A DNA stretch of 29,143 bases from an uncultured Alistipes sp. (GCF_902388705.1 NZ_CABMQJ010000028.1:1-29143); one strand, 5' to 3'; shown: positions 13,466 through 22,823, numbered from the stretch's first letter. Program-made: numbers and translations. The notes: generated by a model not told the origin, from the letters alone.

Positions 13466-16294
13466 TCAGAATTTAAGACGCAGCGTGAGGCCGTAATAGA
13501 AGTCGGGCGTAAAGACCGCCTTGACGCCCGTGGCATACGAAGCGACGAAAGGCCGCGAATTGGTGAAGTTGTTGGCGTAGAACGAAATGGACACATGGTC
13601 GCCGATCTCTTTCGTAATGCTCAAATTGGCCGAGAAGTACGGGTCGTATCCGTCGCTGTTGTAGGAGTAGGCGTTGCCGGAGCGCAGCAGCAGGGAGGCG
13701 AAGGCCGGGTCGTTGCGTTCGGCGTCGGTAAACGGATGGCGGTTGCCCTCCAAATCGAGGTACGCGACGGGCCAGATGGCCGTGTAGCTGTCGCCGTCGT
13801 AGATGTTGCCGCCCGTGGGATTGCGGTCCTCGTCCACGTTGAACGCATAGCTGCGCCCCTTGTACTCCGAAAGGTTCTGGGAGCGTTTCACCAATGTGGC
13901 CTCGAGCCGGAGGGTGATAATCATACGAATCGAGGGCAGGTGGGTCGTAGCCGTGAGGTTGGCATCCAGCGCATGGGTCTTGCGGCCGTTGTAGGTCACC
14001 ACCGAGCTGCCGCCGTTGTCCGGATAGATACCCACGTAAGGAAAGAACTCGCCGCCCGTGAGGGTGCCCGGATAGTAGCTGGCCTCGCCCTCATTGACGT
14101 ATTTCGTATAGCCGTAGGCGCCGTCCAGCCGCAGCTGCGTGCGAATGGGGTTGATCTGCGGAAAGTCCACGACGAATTCAAGGCCCATGCGATCGACGGG
14201 CGAGCCGTTGTCCTGGTAGGTGTTCTTGACGAAAGTGCGTTTGGTCGTGGCGTCCATGGCAATCCATCCGGCAGAGGGATCGTCCTGGTTGCGGACGAAG
14301 ATTTCGCCCGTCTGGTTGTCCACGCGGAACGCCGGATTGGCGGGCATGGTGAAATTCGAGCCGTCGGGCAGCTTCGAGGGCACGCTCATCAGGTTATAGG
14401 AGAACGGCTCGTAGGCCGAACTCAACTCGTAAGGATATTTCGTGCGGTTGAAATAGCCGACCAGCGAAACGGAAGTTCCCCCGATGCGCAAATCGACGCC
14501 GACCTCGGCGTTGCGGTTGCGCTGCCAGCGCAGGCGGTCGTTGTAGAGTATTTCGTAGGGCTGCGTATGGTAGACGTAGATACTCCGGTCGGTGCTGTAC
14601 GTGGTGGCGAATACGCGCGTATCGCGGTACTCGGGCAGCGGATAAAGCACGTTGAACGAAGGCAGTTTCTCGGTAATGCCCCAGCCGCCGCGCAGGGTCA
14701 GGCGGTCGTTGATGCGCAATTTCAGGTTCAGGCGCGGCGAAAGACTCGAGGTATTCTCGTACTGCGTGTTCTTGATAAACGTCTTTTCGGCGCGCAGGCC
14801 CGCCATCAGCTGCAGCGAAGCCGATCCCAGCGGCACGGTCAGCGTCTCCTCGACATAGGCCGCGAGGTTGTGCATGTAGGGAATATCGGTATAGGGGCGG
14901 GGGCGGTAACCGTTAGGCGCAAGGGGGGGGGCTGCATAGTACTCGCCCTCGCCGACGTTGCCGTTGGCGCGCCACGAGGCGCCGATTTTGGCATTGCTGT
15001 GGACGTCGCCCCAGCTGCGCACCCAGGTCGCTTTCAGGTTGGCGGCATAGTCGAGCTGCTTGGAGTCGATGTAGCGCGTGGAATAGTAGGTCTGCGGAAG
15101 CATCTCGGCCACGAAATATCCCTCCTGCGTGGCATGGACGGCCGGAGAACTCGCAGCGCTCGAATTATAGGTGTGCTTGCGGGCGAGGTTGTCGGCATAG
15201 TTGAGCGAAGCGTCGAAATCCACACACGTAATCCACGGCCTGTTGAGCAGCCACTTGAGCGACATGTTGGCCCGCAGGGCGTTGTCGCGCACCTTTTCCC
15301 ACTCACCCCGCTGGGCATCGGGATCGTTCTCGGTATTCATGCCGCCGATATTGGCCGAAGCGCCGAAATTGAAACGGAGCACCTTGGCGAAGGTGTTCTG
15401 GTAATTGAGCGAAATGCCCGTACGCGAATAGGAGGTATAGGGCGAAGTGGGGTTCTTCGTGGCCCGGGTGTACTCGACGTTGCTGTTCAGCACGCCGCGG
15501 TCGCGCCCCAGGTCGAAACCCTTGGCGGCGGAAATCTGCTTCGTGCGCGGATTGGTCGAGAGCACGACCGTGTAGGGCGTCTTGCCCTTGCGGGTCGAAA
15601 TCTTCACCACGCCCGACGAGATGTCGCCGTATTCGGCCGAAGGCACGCCCGTCACCACCTCGACCGACTCGATATTGGTCGACGAGAGGTTACGCGTGCT
15701 GGCGCCCGTGGGATCGCCCAGCGAAGCGTTGGTCGAAAGGCGTACACCGTCGACCTCGACCGCCGTACCGAACGCGGCGTTTCCGGCCGCCGACCCGCCG
15801 CTGCGCAGCGAGAAGACGTTGTCTTCCATCAGGTTCGGGTTCACCGTCTTGCCGCCCGGCAGCAGCGCCGAGATATCCGACGCATTCACCATCTGCAGGT
15901 GGTCGATGGCATTGCCGCCGATCGTGCGCGACGTGGCCATGGCGTTGGGAGCCTCCTTGGCCGTCACCACGACGCTCTCCAGCTTCAGGTTGTCCTCGGG
16001 AGCGTAGAGCCGTATGCGGCCCATGTCCGCACGCACGTCGACTTCGGTTTCCGTCGTCACGAATCCCAGGCTCGATACGACGAAACGGGTCTTGCCGGCA
16101 GGAACGTCTTTCACCGTGAAATTGCCGTCACCGTCGGCCACGGCCCACAACCCGGCCTGCGGCAGCTCGACGACAGCCTGTCCGATCGGTTTGTCGGTGT
16201 CCTCGATGAGCACCCGACCCGATACATTGTGACGCTGTGCCGACACGACGGCCGGTACAATCGTGCATAAAAATAGTAGTAAAAGTTTCCTCAT
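13466..16294 (-). CDS. TonB-dependent outer-membrane receptor
   Basis: Outer-membrane active-transport receptor of 942 aa. Seen: signal peptide ending VVSA (about residue 19); a carboxypeptidase-regulatory-like beta-sandwich at about 22-100 (VSGRVLIEDTDKPIGQAVV); a plug domain at about 110-240 with VVVTAKEA, VDGVRL and IESVEVVTGVPSAEYGDISSGVV; then a large barrel with ENTSSLSPRLNLKLR and WGITEKLPSF, ending TLRLKF with terminal Phe. Unlike SusC proteins it lacks a SusD partner; a DUF4876-type lipoprotein and a second barrel follow instead. Family knowledge: such receptors import metal chelates, vitamins or glycans using the TonB-ExbBD system. Substrate unknown; the downstream redox protein hints at a metal or heme. 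A C9 run in the coding strand falls at residues 455-458. Confidence 0.9.
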   Translation of the reverse strand: MRKLLLLFLCTIVPAVVSAQRHNVSGRVLIEDTDKPIGQAVVELPQAGLWAVADGDGNFTVKDVPAGKTRFVVSSLGFVTTETEVDVRADMGRIRLYAPEDNLKLESVVVTAKEAPNAMATSRTIGGNAIDHLQMVNASDISALLPGGKTVNPNLMEDNVFSLRSGGSAAGNAAFGTAVEVDGVRLSTNASLGDPTGASTRNLSSTNIESVEVVTGVPSAEYGDISSGVVKISTRKGKTPYTVVLSTNPRTKQISAAKGFDLGRDRGVLNSNVEYTRATKNPTSPYTSYSRTGISLNYQNTFAKVLRFNFGASANIGGMNTENDPDAQRGEWEKVRDNALRANMSLKWLLNRPWITCVDFDASLNYADNLARKHTYNSSAASSPAVHATQEGYFVAEMLPQTYYSTRYIDSKQLDYAANLKATWVRSWGDVHSNAKIGASWRANGNVGEGEYYAAPPLAPNGYRPRPYTDIPYMHNLAAYVEETLTVPLGSASLQLMAGLRAEKTFIKNTQYENTSSLSPRLNLKLRINDRLTLRGGWGITEKLPSFNVLYPLPEYRDTRVFATTYSTDRSIYVYHTQPYEILYNDRLRWQRNRNAEVGVDLRIGGTSVSLVGYFNRTKYPYELSSAYEPFSYNLMSVPSKLPDGSNFTMPANPAFRVDNQTGEIFVRNQDDPSAGWIAMDATTKRTFVKNTYQDNGSPVDRMGLEFVVDFPQINPIRTQLRLDGAYGYTKYVNEGEASYYPGTLTGGEFFPYVGIYPDNGGSSVVTYNGRKTHALDANLTATTHLPSIRMIITLRLEATLVKRSQNLSEYKGRSYAFNVDEDRNPTGGNIYDGDSYTAIWPVAYLDLEGNRHPFTDAERNDPAFASLLLRSGNAYSYNSDGYDPYFSANLSITKEIGDHVSISFYANNFTNSRPFVASYATGVKAVFTPDFYYGLTLRLKF
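14923..14931 (-). repeat. Nine-base G/C homopolymer inside the TonB receptor gene
   Basis: G9 on the plus strand (C9 in the coding strand) within the Ala-Ala-Pro-Pro-Leu segment at receptor residues 454-458, in what is probably an extracellular loop. Gain or loss of one base would shift the frame, so it is a possible phase-variable tract. Confidence 0.75.
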
Positions 16295-16387
16295 ATGATT
16301 GACCTAACGCAACAAATATAGAAAAAAAGCGTACTTATTGTTACACTTCGGGCATTTTTTTCATGTCTTATCCGATTTTCCTGCGGA

Positions 16388-16419
16388 CAAAAATAGTGTA
16401 TCCGTCCATCCGAAACAAT
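16388..16419 (-). promoter_or_regulatory. Candidate promoter for the TonB-receptor operon
   Basis: On the minus strand, a -7 element TATTTTTG (16395 to 16388) matches the Bacteroidetes TAnnTTTG consensus. A partial -33 element ATTG (16419 to 16416) lies 20 bases before it. It would give a leader of about 85 bases. A second minus-strand match, TATATTTG at 16320-16313, lies closer to the gene but lacks a -33 partner. Confidence 0.45.
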
Positions 16420-16500
16420 CGCCATTAATAGGGATTTGCTGCTAAAACCCCACCTGTATCAGGTATTTGCCCCGTTCCATATATATAGGCCGAGAAGATT

Positions 16501-16512
16501 AATTTATAAATT
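16501..16512. repeat. 12-bp AT palindrome in the divergent control region
   Basis: AATTTATAAATT is a perfect palindrome, four bases before the larger inverted repeat. It may be part of a protein-binding or DNA-bending region; chance in AT-rich DNA is also possible. Confidence 0.35.
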
Positions 16513-16515
16513 TTA

Positions 16516-16536
16516 GTACTTTGCAATACAAAGTAC
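16516..16536. promoter_or_regulatory. Perfect inverted repeat, candidate operator
   Basis: GTACTTTG (16516-16523), five-base spacer CAATA, CAAAGTAC (16529-16536). The arms are fully complementary over 8 bp, which suits a dimeric helix-turn-helix repressor; the form recalls PadR-type operators. It lies just upstream of a TATATTTG element (16549-16556) facing the ABC exporter and in the middle of the 431-base region between two divergent operons. No regulator gene is present in the window. Confidence 0.6.
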
Positions 16537-16618
16537 GGATTTTTTACTTATATTTGCCGTTGCAACCGGAGAATTTATTGGTGTTTAGTAATTTTTTATT
16601 GATTTTCGATAAAAATAA

Positions 16619-16649
16619 ATTGTTTCGCAAAAATATTTTACTACCTTTG
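16619..16649 (+). promoter_or_regulatory. Candidate promoter of the ABC exporter operon
   Basis: -33 element ATTG (16619-16622), a 19-base spacer, and -7 element TACCTTTG (16642-16649), an exact TAnnTTTG match. Transcription would start near 16656, about 70 bases before the ATPase ATG. A second element, TATATTTG at 16549-16556, has no well-spaced -33. Confidence 0.65.
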
Positions 16650-16725
16650 CCCCTGACCTCATTCTCTCCGATTACAAATCGTAACTACGCAACCGCACAA
16701 ACCGCTTTACAACGGCAGACAGAAT

Positions 16726-17411
<686 letters not shown>

Positions 17412-17415
<4 letters not shown>

Positions 17416-18665
17416 GGGAGCTGCTGCTGGAGATATGGACCTCGGTGCGCCGCAACAAACTGCGCACGTTCCTCACGGGATTCTCGGTCGCGTGGGGCAT
17501 CTTCATGCTCGTCATCCTGCTGGGCTCGGGCAACGGACTCAAGAACGGTGTGCTGTCGAACTTCGGCAACTACGCCACCAACTCAATCACGATTTCCGGT
17601 GGCTGGACTTCGAAAGCCTATGCAGGCTACAACAAATGGCGCAGCATCGACCTGAAGAACCGCGACCTCGAAATCCTCGTAAACGAATTCCCCGAGGTGG
17701 ACGACATCGCCGCCAAAGCATGGTACCGCGGCTCCACGGCCACCTACCTGGACCGTTTCGCCGACATCAGCCTGCGCGGGTCGCTTCCCAAAATCGAGCA
17801 AATCGAAGGAGTCGACATCGTCAAGGGCCGCTTCATCAACCAGGCCGACATCAGCAACTACCGTAAGGTAATCGTCATCGACGAGGCGCTGGAAAGAATC
17901 CTTTTCCGCGGCGACGACCCGCTGGGCAAGCCCGTCAAAATCCACAATAACATCTACCGCGTAGCCGGCGTCTACAAAGGCGACGCACAGCAGCGTAATT
18001 CGATGGGATATATCCCCCTTACGACCGGACAGCTGATTTTCAAGGCCAACGACCCGGTCGTGGACAACGCCATCATCACCGTCAGCGGCCTCAATACCGA
18101 TGCGCAGATGGAGGCATTCGAGGCGCGCATACGCAAGCGCCTGGCGGCCGAGCACCACTACGACCCCGAAGACCAGAGCGCCCTGTGGATACGCAACACG
18201 ATGGAACAGTACAAGAGCATGATGATTGTCTTCGGCGGCATCAACCTCTTCGTCTGGATCATCGGACTGGGAACCCTGCTGGCGGGCATCGTCGGCGTGA
18301 GCAACATCATGCTGGTGACCGTCACGGAGCGCACCTCCGAATTCGGCATCCGCAAGGCACTCGGCGCCAAACCCGCGTCGATCATCCGCCTGATTCTGAC
18401 CGAATCGGTCATGATTACCGCGGCATTCGGCTACATCGGCATGGTGCTGGGCGTGGCGGCCATGGAAATCGTGAACTACATGATCAACAGTACGCCCGCC
18501 GCCCCGGGACAGGGTCCCTCGATTTTCCTCAACCCGACACTCGACCTGGGTGTCGCCGTCAGCGCCACGGTCGTGCTGGTCGTTGCGGGCCTGATCGCAG
18601 GATACGTCCCCGCCTACCGCGCCGCACAGTTGAAAACGATCGACGCCCTGCGTTATAACAAATAG
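17412..18665 (+). CDS. MacB-type ABC transporter permease (first copy)
   Basis: Inner-membrane permease of 417 aa. Seen: a first membrane helix near residues 20-40 (FSVAWGIFMLVILLG); a periplasmic MacB_PCD domain (about 45-275); then three helices of an FtsX domain (about 285-410). The latter holds the conserved cytoplasmic coupling segment GVSNIMLVTVTERTSEFGIRKALGA and ends YRAAQLKTIDALRY. The start is the ATG overlapping the ATPase stop. The second permease begins 8 bases downstream and shares this layout and the coupling segment, so the two probably form a heterodimer rather than the MacB homodimer. The substrate is unknown: peptides, lipids, antimicrobials and surface lipoproteins are all possible. 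Confidence 0.93.
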
Positions 18666-18670
18666 GAGGA
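18664..18670 (+). promoter_or_regulatory. Strong Shine-Dalgarno of the second permease
   Basis: AGGAGGA overlaps the last base(s) of the first permease stop codon and sits 3 bases before the ATG of the second. It is the strongest such site in the window; most genes here have weak or no site. Confidence 0.7.
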
Positions 18671-18673
18671 GCC

Positions 18674-19933
18674 ATGAGATTTTTCGATACAGACCGCTGG
18701 AACGAAATCTGGCAGACAATTTCGCGGAACCGCAAGCGCAGCATCATGACGGCGCTGGGCGTATTCTGGGGTATCTTCATGCTCACCGTGCTGCTGGGCG
18801 CCGGCATGGGCCTGGGGCGCCTGTTCCGCGCACAGCTGGGCGGCATGTCCACCAATACGGTGCTGCTGCAAAGCAGCCGTACGTCGATTCCCTACAAGGG
18901 AATGCCCACGGGCCGCTGGTGGCGGATGGACAACGACGACGTGGAGGCCGTCAGCAAACTGGACGAGGTGGAGTACACCTCGGGCATTATCTGGGGCAAC
19001 GAACTCAACTGCAGCTACAAAGAGCGCAAGGGCGACTACCAGATGATGGGATATACGCCCGACTACCAGAAAATCAACCCCCAGAAGATTCTCTACGGGC
19101 GCTTTATCAACAACGTGGATATGGCCCAGAAACGCAAGGTCTGCGTCATCGGCACCCAGGTGCAGAAAGACCTCTTCCCGGGGGAACCCGACCCCACGGG
19201 CAAGGTCATCAAGGTCGGAAGCAGCTACTTCACGATTATCGGCGTCATGCGCCGCGAATCGTCGGCCATGTCGTTCAGCGACGTCGAGCGTACGATCGTC
19301 GCGCCGATTTCGCTGGCGCAACAGATGTTCGGCTACGGTCGCACCATACACCTGCTGGCCCTGGCCGGCGACAAGAACGTCCCGAGCAAACAGGTCGAAA
19401 AAGCGGCCCGCGACGCCGTTTTCGCCCGCCACATGATTTCGCCCGACGACGAGAAAGCCGCATGGACGATGTCCACCGGGGAGATGTTCGACAAGGTGAT
19501 GAGCCTGTTCTGGGGCATCGGGCTGCTGACCTGGATCGTAGGCCTGGGCACGCTGCTGGCCGGTATCGTCGGCGTGAGCAACATCATGCTGGTGCTGGTC
19601 AAGGAGCGCACGCAGGAAATCGGCATCCGCCGCGCGCTGGGAGCCCCGCCCACGGCCATTATCTCGCAAATCCTTTCCGAGAGTTTCATCCTGACGTTCA
19701 TCGCCGGGGTAATCGGGCTTACGGCCGCCGTCGGCGTGCTGTCGGTCGTGGACTCAATCTACTACCAGGCGGTCACCGTGGCGCAGGAGGGGCTCGAAAT
19801 ATCGTGGCAGATATCTTTCGGCACGGGCATGCTGGCCCTGTTCATCCTGGTTGCCGGCAGCCTGCTGGCGGGCGTCATTCCCGCCACCCGCGCCCTGAAA
19901 ATCAAGGCGGTGGATGCAATACGCGAAGAATAA
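18674..19933 (+). CDS. MacB-type ABC transporter permease (second copy)
   Basis: Second permease, 419 aa, paralogous to its upstream neighbour. Seen: N-terminal helix (ALGVFWGIFMLTVLLGAGMG); a periplasmic MacB_PCD domain; then an FtsX domain with WIVGLGTLLAGIVGVSNIMLVLVKERTQEIGIRRALGA. The C-terminus is TRALKIKAVDAIREE. The coupling segment is near-identical to that of the first permease, whereas the periplasmic domains differ clearly, so an old duplication with specialised periplasmic faces is inferred. It is followed after 24 bases by the membrane-fusion gene. Confidence 0.93.
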   Translation: MRFFDTDRWNEIWQTISRNRKRSIMTALGVFWGIFMLTVLLGAGMGLGRLFRAQLGGMSTNTVLLQSSRTSIPYKGMPTGRWWRMDNDDVEAVSKLDEVEYTSGIIWGNELNCSYKERKGDYQMMGYTPDYQKINPQKILYGRFINNVDMAQKRKVCVIGTQVQKDLFPGEPDPTGKVIKVGSSYFTIIGVMRRESSAMSFSDVERTIVAPISLAQQMFGYGRTIHLLALAGDKNVPSKQVEKAARDAVFARHMISPDDEKAAWTMSTGEMFDKVMSLFWGIGLLTWIVGLGTLLAGIVGVSNIMLVLVKERTQEIGIRRALGAPPTAIISQILSESFILTFIAGVIGLTAAVGVLSVVDSIYYQAVTVAQEGLEISWQISFGTGMLALFILVAGSLLAGVIPATRALKIKAVDAIREE

Positions 19934-19957
19934 TAATTAAATAAACAGATTACGGCT

Positions 19958-21067
19958 ATGAAAAAAATTCTGAAAATCTTCCTGGGAGTGCTCTTTGCAG
20001 CGCTGCTTCTCGGGACTTTCTGGTTCCTGTGGCAGAAAACCCGCCCGGTAAAGGTGGTCTACACAATTGTCCAGCCCAAGCTGGACACGCTCAAGCAGTA
20101 TGTGGTCGCCACGGGTAAAGTCGAGCCCCGCGACGAGGTGCTCATCAAACCCCAGATTTCGGGTATCGTTTCCGACGTCTACAAGGAGGCCGGGCAAATG
20201 GTTCGCAAGGGCGAAGTAATCGCCACGGTGAAAGTCGTTCCCGAGATGGGACAGCTGTCGAGCGCCGAGTCGCGCGTATCCGTAGCCGAAATCTCGCTGA
20301 CGCAGACCCGCCGCGAGTTCGACCGCACGGAGGCCCTGCACAAAAAGGGAGTCGTCTCGGACGAGGAGTTCGAGCAGAGCCGCACAACGCTCCAGAAAGC
20401 CGAAGAGGAGCTGCAGAACGCCAAGGAGAACCTGGAAATCGTCAAGAACGGCATCACCAGCCGATACAAGGAGTTGAGCAACACGCAGATACGTTCGACA
20501 ATCGACGGTATGATACTCGACGTGCCGGTCAAGGTCGGAAACTCGGTCATCCAGTCCAACACGTTCAACGACGGTACGACCATCGCCACGGTGGCCGACA
20601 TGTCGAACATGCTCTTCCGGGGCAACGTCGACGAAACGGACGTGGGCAAGCTCCACGAGAGCATGCCCGTGAAGCTGACCATCGGCGCATTGCAGAACGT
20701 CGAGCTCGACGCCGTGCTGGAGTACGTGTCGCCAAAGGCGACGGAGGAGAACGGCGTCATCATGTTCGAGGTCAAGGCCGCCGTGAAGATTCCCGAGAAG
20801 GTCTTCGTCCGCGCCGGGTACAGCGCCAACGCGAGCATCGTAATCCAAAGCCGCGAAGGCGTGCTCACGCTGCCCGAGAGCACCGTGGAATTCGAGGGCG
20901 ACAAGACCAGCGTATATGTCCTGACCAGCGCCGAGGGCGTCGACGAACAGACTTTCGACAAACGCGAAGTCAAAATCGGCCTTTCGGACGGCATCAACAT
21001 CGAAATCACCGAGGGCGTGACCGCGGAGGACAAAATCCGCAGCGCCAAAGAAGACAAGAAGAAATAA
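19958..21067 (+). CDS. Periplasmic adaptor (HlyD/MacA-type membrane-fusion protein)
   Basis: Adaptor of 369 aa linking the inner-membrane permeases to the outer-membrane channel. Seen: an N-terminal membrane anchor (about 5-25, FLGVLFAALLLGTFWFLW); a split lipoyl domain (KPQISGIVSDVYKEAGQMVRKGE near 63-86 and a second half near 180-215); a coiled-coil hairpin at about 92-168 rich in Glu/Lys/Gln; then beta-barrel and membrane-proximal domains (VRAGYSANASIVI). The charged C-terminus ends in a Lys tail. The order ATPase-permease-permease-adaptor-channel is typical of Bacteroidetes MacAB-like sets. Confidence 0.93.
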   Translation: MKKILKIFLGVLFAALLLGTFWFLWQKTRPVKVVYTIVQPKLDTLKQYVVATGKVEPRDEVLIKPQISGIVSDVYKEAGQMVRKGEVIATVKVVPEMGQLSSAESRVSVAEISLTQTRREFDRTEALHKKGVVSDEEFEQSRTTLQKAEEELQNAKENLEIVKNGITSRYKELSNTQIRSTIDGMILDVPVKVGNSVIQSNTFNDGTTIATVADMSNMLFRGNVDETDVGKLHESMPVKLTIGALQNVELDAVLEYVSPKATEENGVIMFEVKAAVKIPEKVFVRAGYSANASIVIQSREGVLTLPESTVEFEGDKTSVYVLTSAEGVDEQTFDKREVKIGLSDGINIEITEGVTAEDKIRSAKEDKKK

Positions 21068-21073
21068 TTCCAA

Positions 21074-22462
21074 ATGCATCGCAGCATGAAAACCAGCACC
21101 CTATTCGCCGCACTCTGCACGGCTGCCGCAATGCTCTGCGCAGGGCCTGCCGCGGCACAGATCCCGCAGGGGGATGCAGCGGAAGCACAGACGCCTGCGC
21201 CCGGCACCCTCTGGTCGCTCGACGACTGTATCGGCTACGCCCAGCGCAACAACATCGACGTACAACAGCGGGCACTGCAGGTCGAGCAGAACGAGGTGGA
21301 GCTCTCGACCGCCCGTTACAGCCGCCTGCCCGACCTGAACGCCTCGCTGGGCGGCGACGCCTCGTTCGGACGCGTACTTTCGAGCGACAACACCTATAAG
21401 GACAACAACCAGACTTCGGGCTCGCTGAACATTTCAGCCGGAATGCCCATATTCCAGGGGCTGCGCATCAACCGCCAAATCAAGGGCGGCAAACTGGATC
21501 TCGCGGCCGCCGTGCAAGACCTCGAACGGGCGCGCGAAGACGTGGCTATCAACGTCATGACGCTCTACCTGCAGGTGCTTTACAGCAAGGAGCTGACCGA
21601 AGTAGCCGAACGTCAGCTGGCGTTGAGCACGCAGCAGGTCGATCGCAGCCGCGAACTGGTCGCCGCAGGCAAACAGCCCGAATCGGCGCTCTACGAAAGC
21701 GAAGCGCTGCGCGCCAACGACTTCCTGACGCTCACGCAGGCCCGCAACGACCTGCAGCTGTCGCTGCTGAACTTGAGCCAGGCCCTCAACCGCGAGAGCG
21801 CCGCAGGATTCGACATCGTACGGCCGGAGTTAGACAGCCTGACGCTCGCGTCGCTGCACGCACTCGGCACGGCGGACGCCGTTTACGCCTATGCGGCCGA
21901 ACACCGGCCCCACATCAGGGCCGAGCGCCTGCGCCTGGAAAGTTCCGAAAACTCGGTGCTCATCGCCAAGTCGGCGCTCTATCCCTCGATTTCGCTTTCG
22001 GGCGGTTACGGAACGGGCGTATACAGCGCGGACGACGACAAGTTGTGGGCCCAGATGCGCCACAACAGCCGCGAATACGTCGGCCTGTCGATGAACATCC
22101 CGATTTTCAACCGACGCGCCACGCGCAACAACATCCGCACGGCCCGGCTGTCGGTGCGCAGCCAGCAGCTCGCGCTGACCAACGCCGAACTGTCGCTGCG
22201 CAAGGAGATCGAACAGGCGTGGTACAACGCCGACGCCGCCTACGGCAAATACCGCTCGGCCGAAGCGGCCCTCGCCTCGGCAAAGGTGGCGTTTGCCTAC
22301 GAACAGCAGAAAGCCGACGCGGGACGTTCGACCATTTTCGACTTCAACGACGCGAAAACCCGCATGGAGAAAGCCGAATCGGAACTCGTGCAGTCGAAAT
22401 ATGAATTCGTCTTCCGTTCGAAGATACTCGATTTTTACCGCGGCCAACCGCTGCAGCTCTGA
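21074..22462 (+). CDS. TolC-family outer-membrane efflux channel
   Basis: Outer-membrane factor, 462 aa from the ATG at 21074; the ATG at 21086 gives the cleaner signal peptide MKTSTLFAALCTAAAMLCAGPAAAQ, so the true start may be there. Seen: two OEP repeats, each opening with a long alpha-helical half (NNIDVQQRALQVEQNEVELSTARY; later EHRPHIRAERLRLE) and a beta-strand part (LSGGYGTG). The helical segments are rich in Ala, Gln and Glu. It begins 6 bases after the adaptor stop and would form the exit duct of the exporter. No U-tract terminator facing this strand is seen after it. Confidence 0.92.
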   Translation: MHRSMKTSTLFAALCTAAAMLCAGPAAAQIPQGDAAEAQTPAPGTLWSLDDCIGYAQRNNIDVQQRALQVEQNEVELSTARYSRLPDLNASLGGDASFGRVLSSDNTYKDNNQTSGSLNISAGMPIFQGLRINRQIKGGKLDLAAAVQDLERAREDVAINVMTLYLQVLYSKELTEVAERQLALSTQQVDRSRELVAAGKQPESALYESEALRANDFLTLTQARNDLQLSLLNLSQALNRESAAGFDIVRPELDSLTLASLHALGTADAVYAYAAEHRPHIRAERLRLESSENSVLIAKSALYPSISLSGGYGTGVYSADDDKLWAQMRHNSREYVGLSMNIPIFNRRATRNNIRTARLSVRSQQLALTNAELSLRKEIEQAWYNADAAYGKYRSAEAALASAKVAFAYEQQKADAGRSTIFDFNDAKTRMEKAESELVQSKYEFVFRSKILDFYRGQPLQL

Positions 22463-22489
22463 TTTCCGGGGTAAACATTTTGTGCAAAG

Positions 22490-22651
22490 TAAACAAATCG
22501 GGGCGGTCGATAACTCGACCGCCCCGATGCTGCCGGAAAAACCAATCCCTCAAGTTTTCCTGCAGCTGCCGGGTCAGGCTTTCAGACTCCGTCCCGGCAC
22601 AGAAGCCCTTTTGCGTCACTAACAACCCTCCTTCTCCCTGTGTGAAGTAGA
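22490..22651 (-). ncRNA. Candidate structured small RNA of unknown family
   Basis: Three helices stand back to back with no bases between them: 22567-22599 (7-bp TGCCGGG/CCCGGCA stem), 22529-22566 (11 bp with one mismatch, GCTGC-GGAAAA) and 22497-22528 (14-bp perfect stem, loop TAAC). On the minus strand the last is followed by TTTGTTT, as in an intrinsic terminator. A minus-strand TATCTTTG (22665 to 22658), matching the TAnnTTTG promoter, would start an RNA near 22651, about 160 nt long. The -33 element is poor. A leader, a 3' element of the exporter mRNA on the plus strand, or an unrelated repeat are alternatives. I could not match it to a known RNA family. Confidence 0.4.
22497..22528 (-). 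terminator. Terminator-like 14-bp hairpin
   Basis: ATCGGGGCGGTCGA (22497-22510), loop TAAC, TCGACCGCCCCGAT (22515-22528): a perfect stem. The T-rich side (TTTGTTT) lies on the minus strand. On the plus strand it sits 34 bases after the tolC-type stop and could still end that operon, though no T-run follows there. Confidence 0.55.
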
Positions 22652-22815
22652 GCAATACAAAGATATACAAATATTCCAAAGTTGTATAGCCCGGGGTCGG
22701 TTTTGTTCTAATGCCGGACTGAAATGATTTAGTAGAGTGACCGAAAATGTTGCACCCGGGCACAAACAGCCCACAAAACGTTCGGCAAAAAAGCGACTAT
22801 CTGAAAAATTTGCCC

Positions 22816-22823
22816 TACTTTTG
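22816..22823 (+). promoter_or_regulatory. -7 element of the YidE/AspT-type transporter
   Basis: TACTTTTG is an exact TAnnTTTG match. It sits 23 bases before the ATG, leaving a leader of about 17 bases. No good -33 partner was found. AGGAAAG directly precedes the ATG. Confidence 0.4.

Noticed and set aside
13433..16270. 945-aa open frame on the plus strand across the TonB receptor
   Set aside because: It is antisense to a clear receptor with signal peptide, plug and terminal Phe, and the translation has no domain character. High third-position GC keeps antisense frames open.
22497..22528. Hairpin taken only as the plus-strand terminator of the exporter operon
   Set aside because: The T-rich side is on the minus strand; plus-strand use is possible but not the better reading, so it is listed as minus.
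22344..22763. 139-aa minus-strand frame overlapping the tolC end and the gap
   Set aside because: It overlaps the well-supported tolC-type coding end and the helices of the candidate RNA; no conserved protein features.
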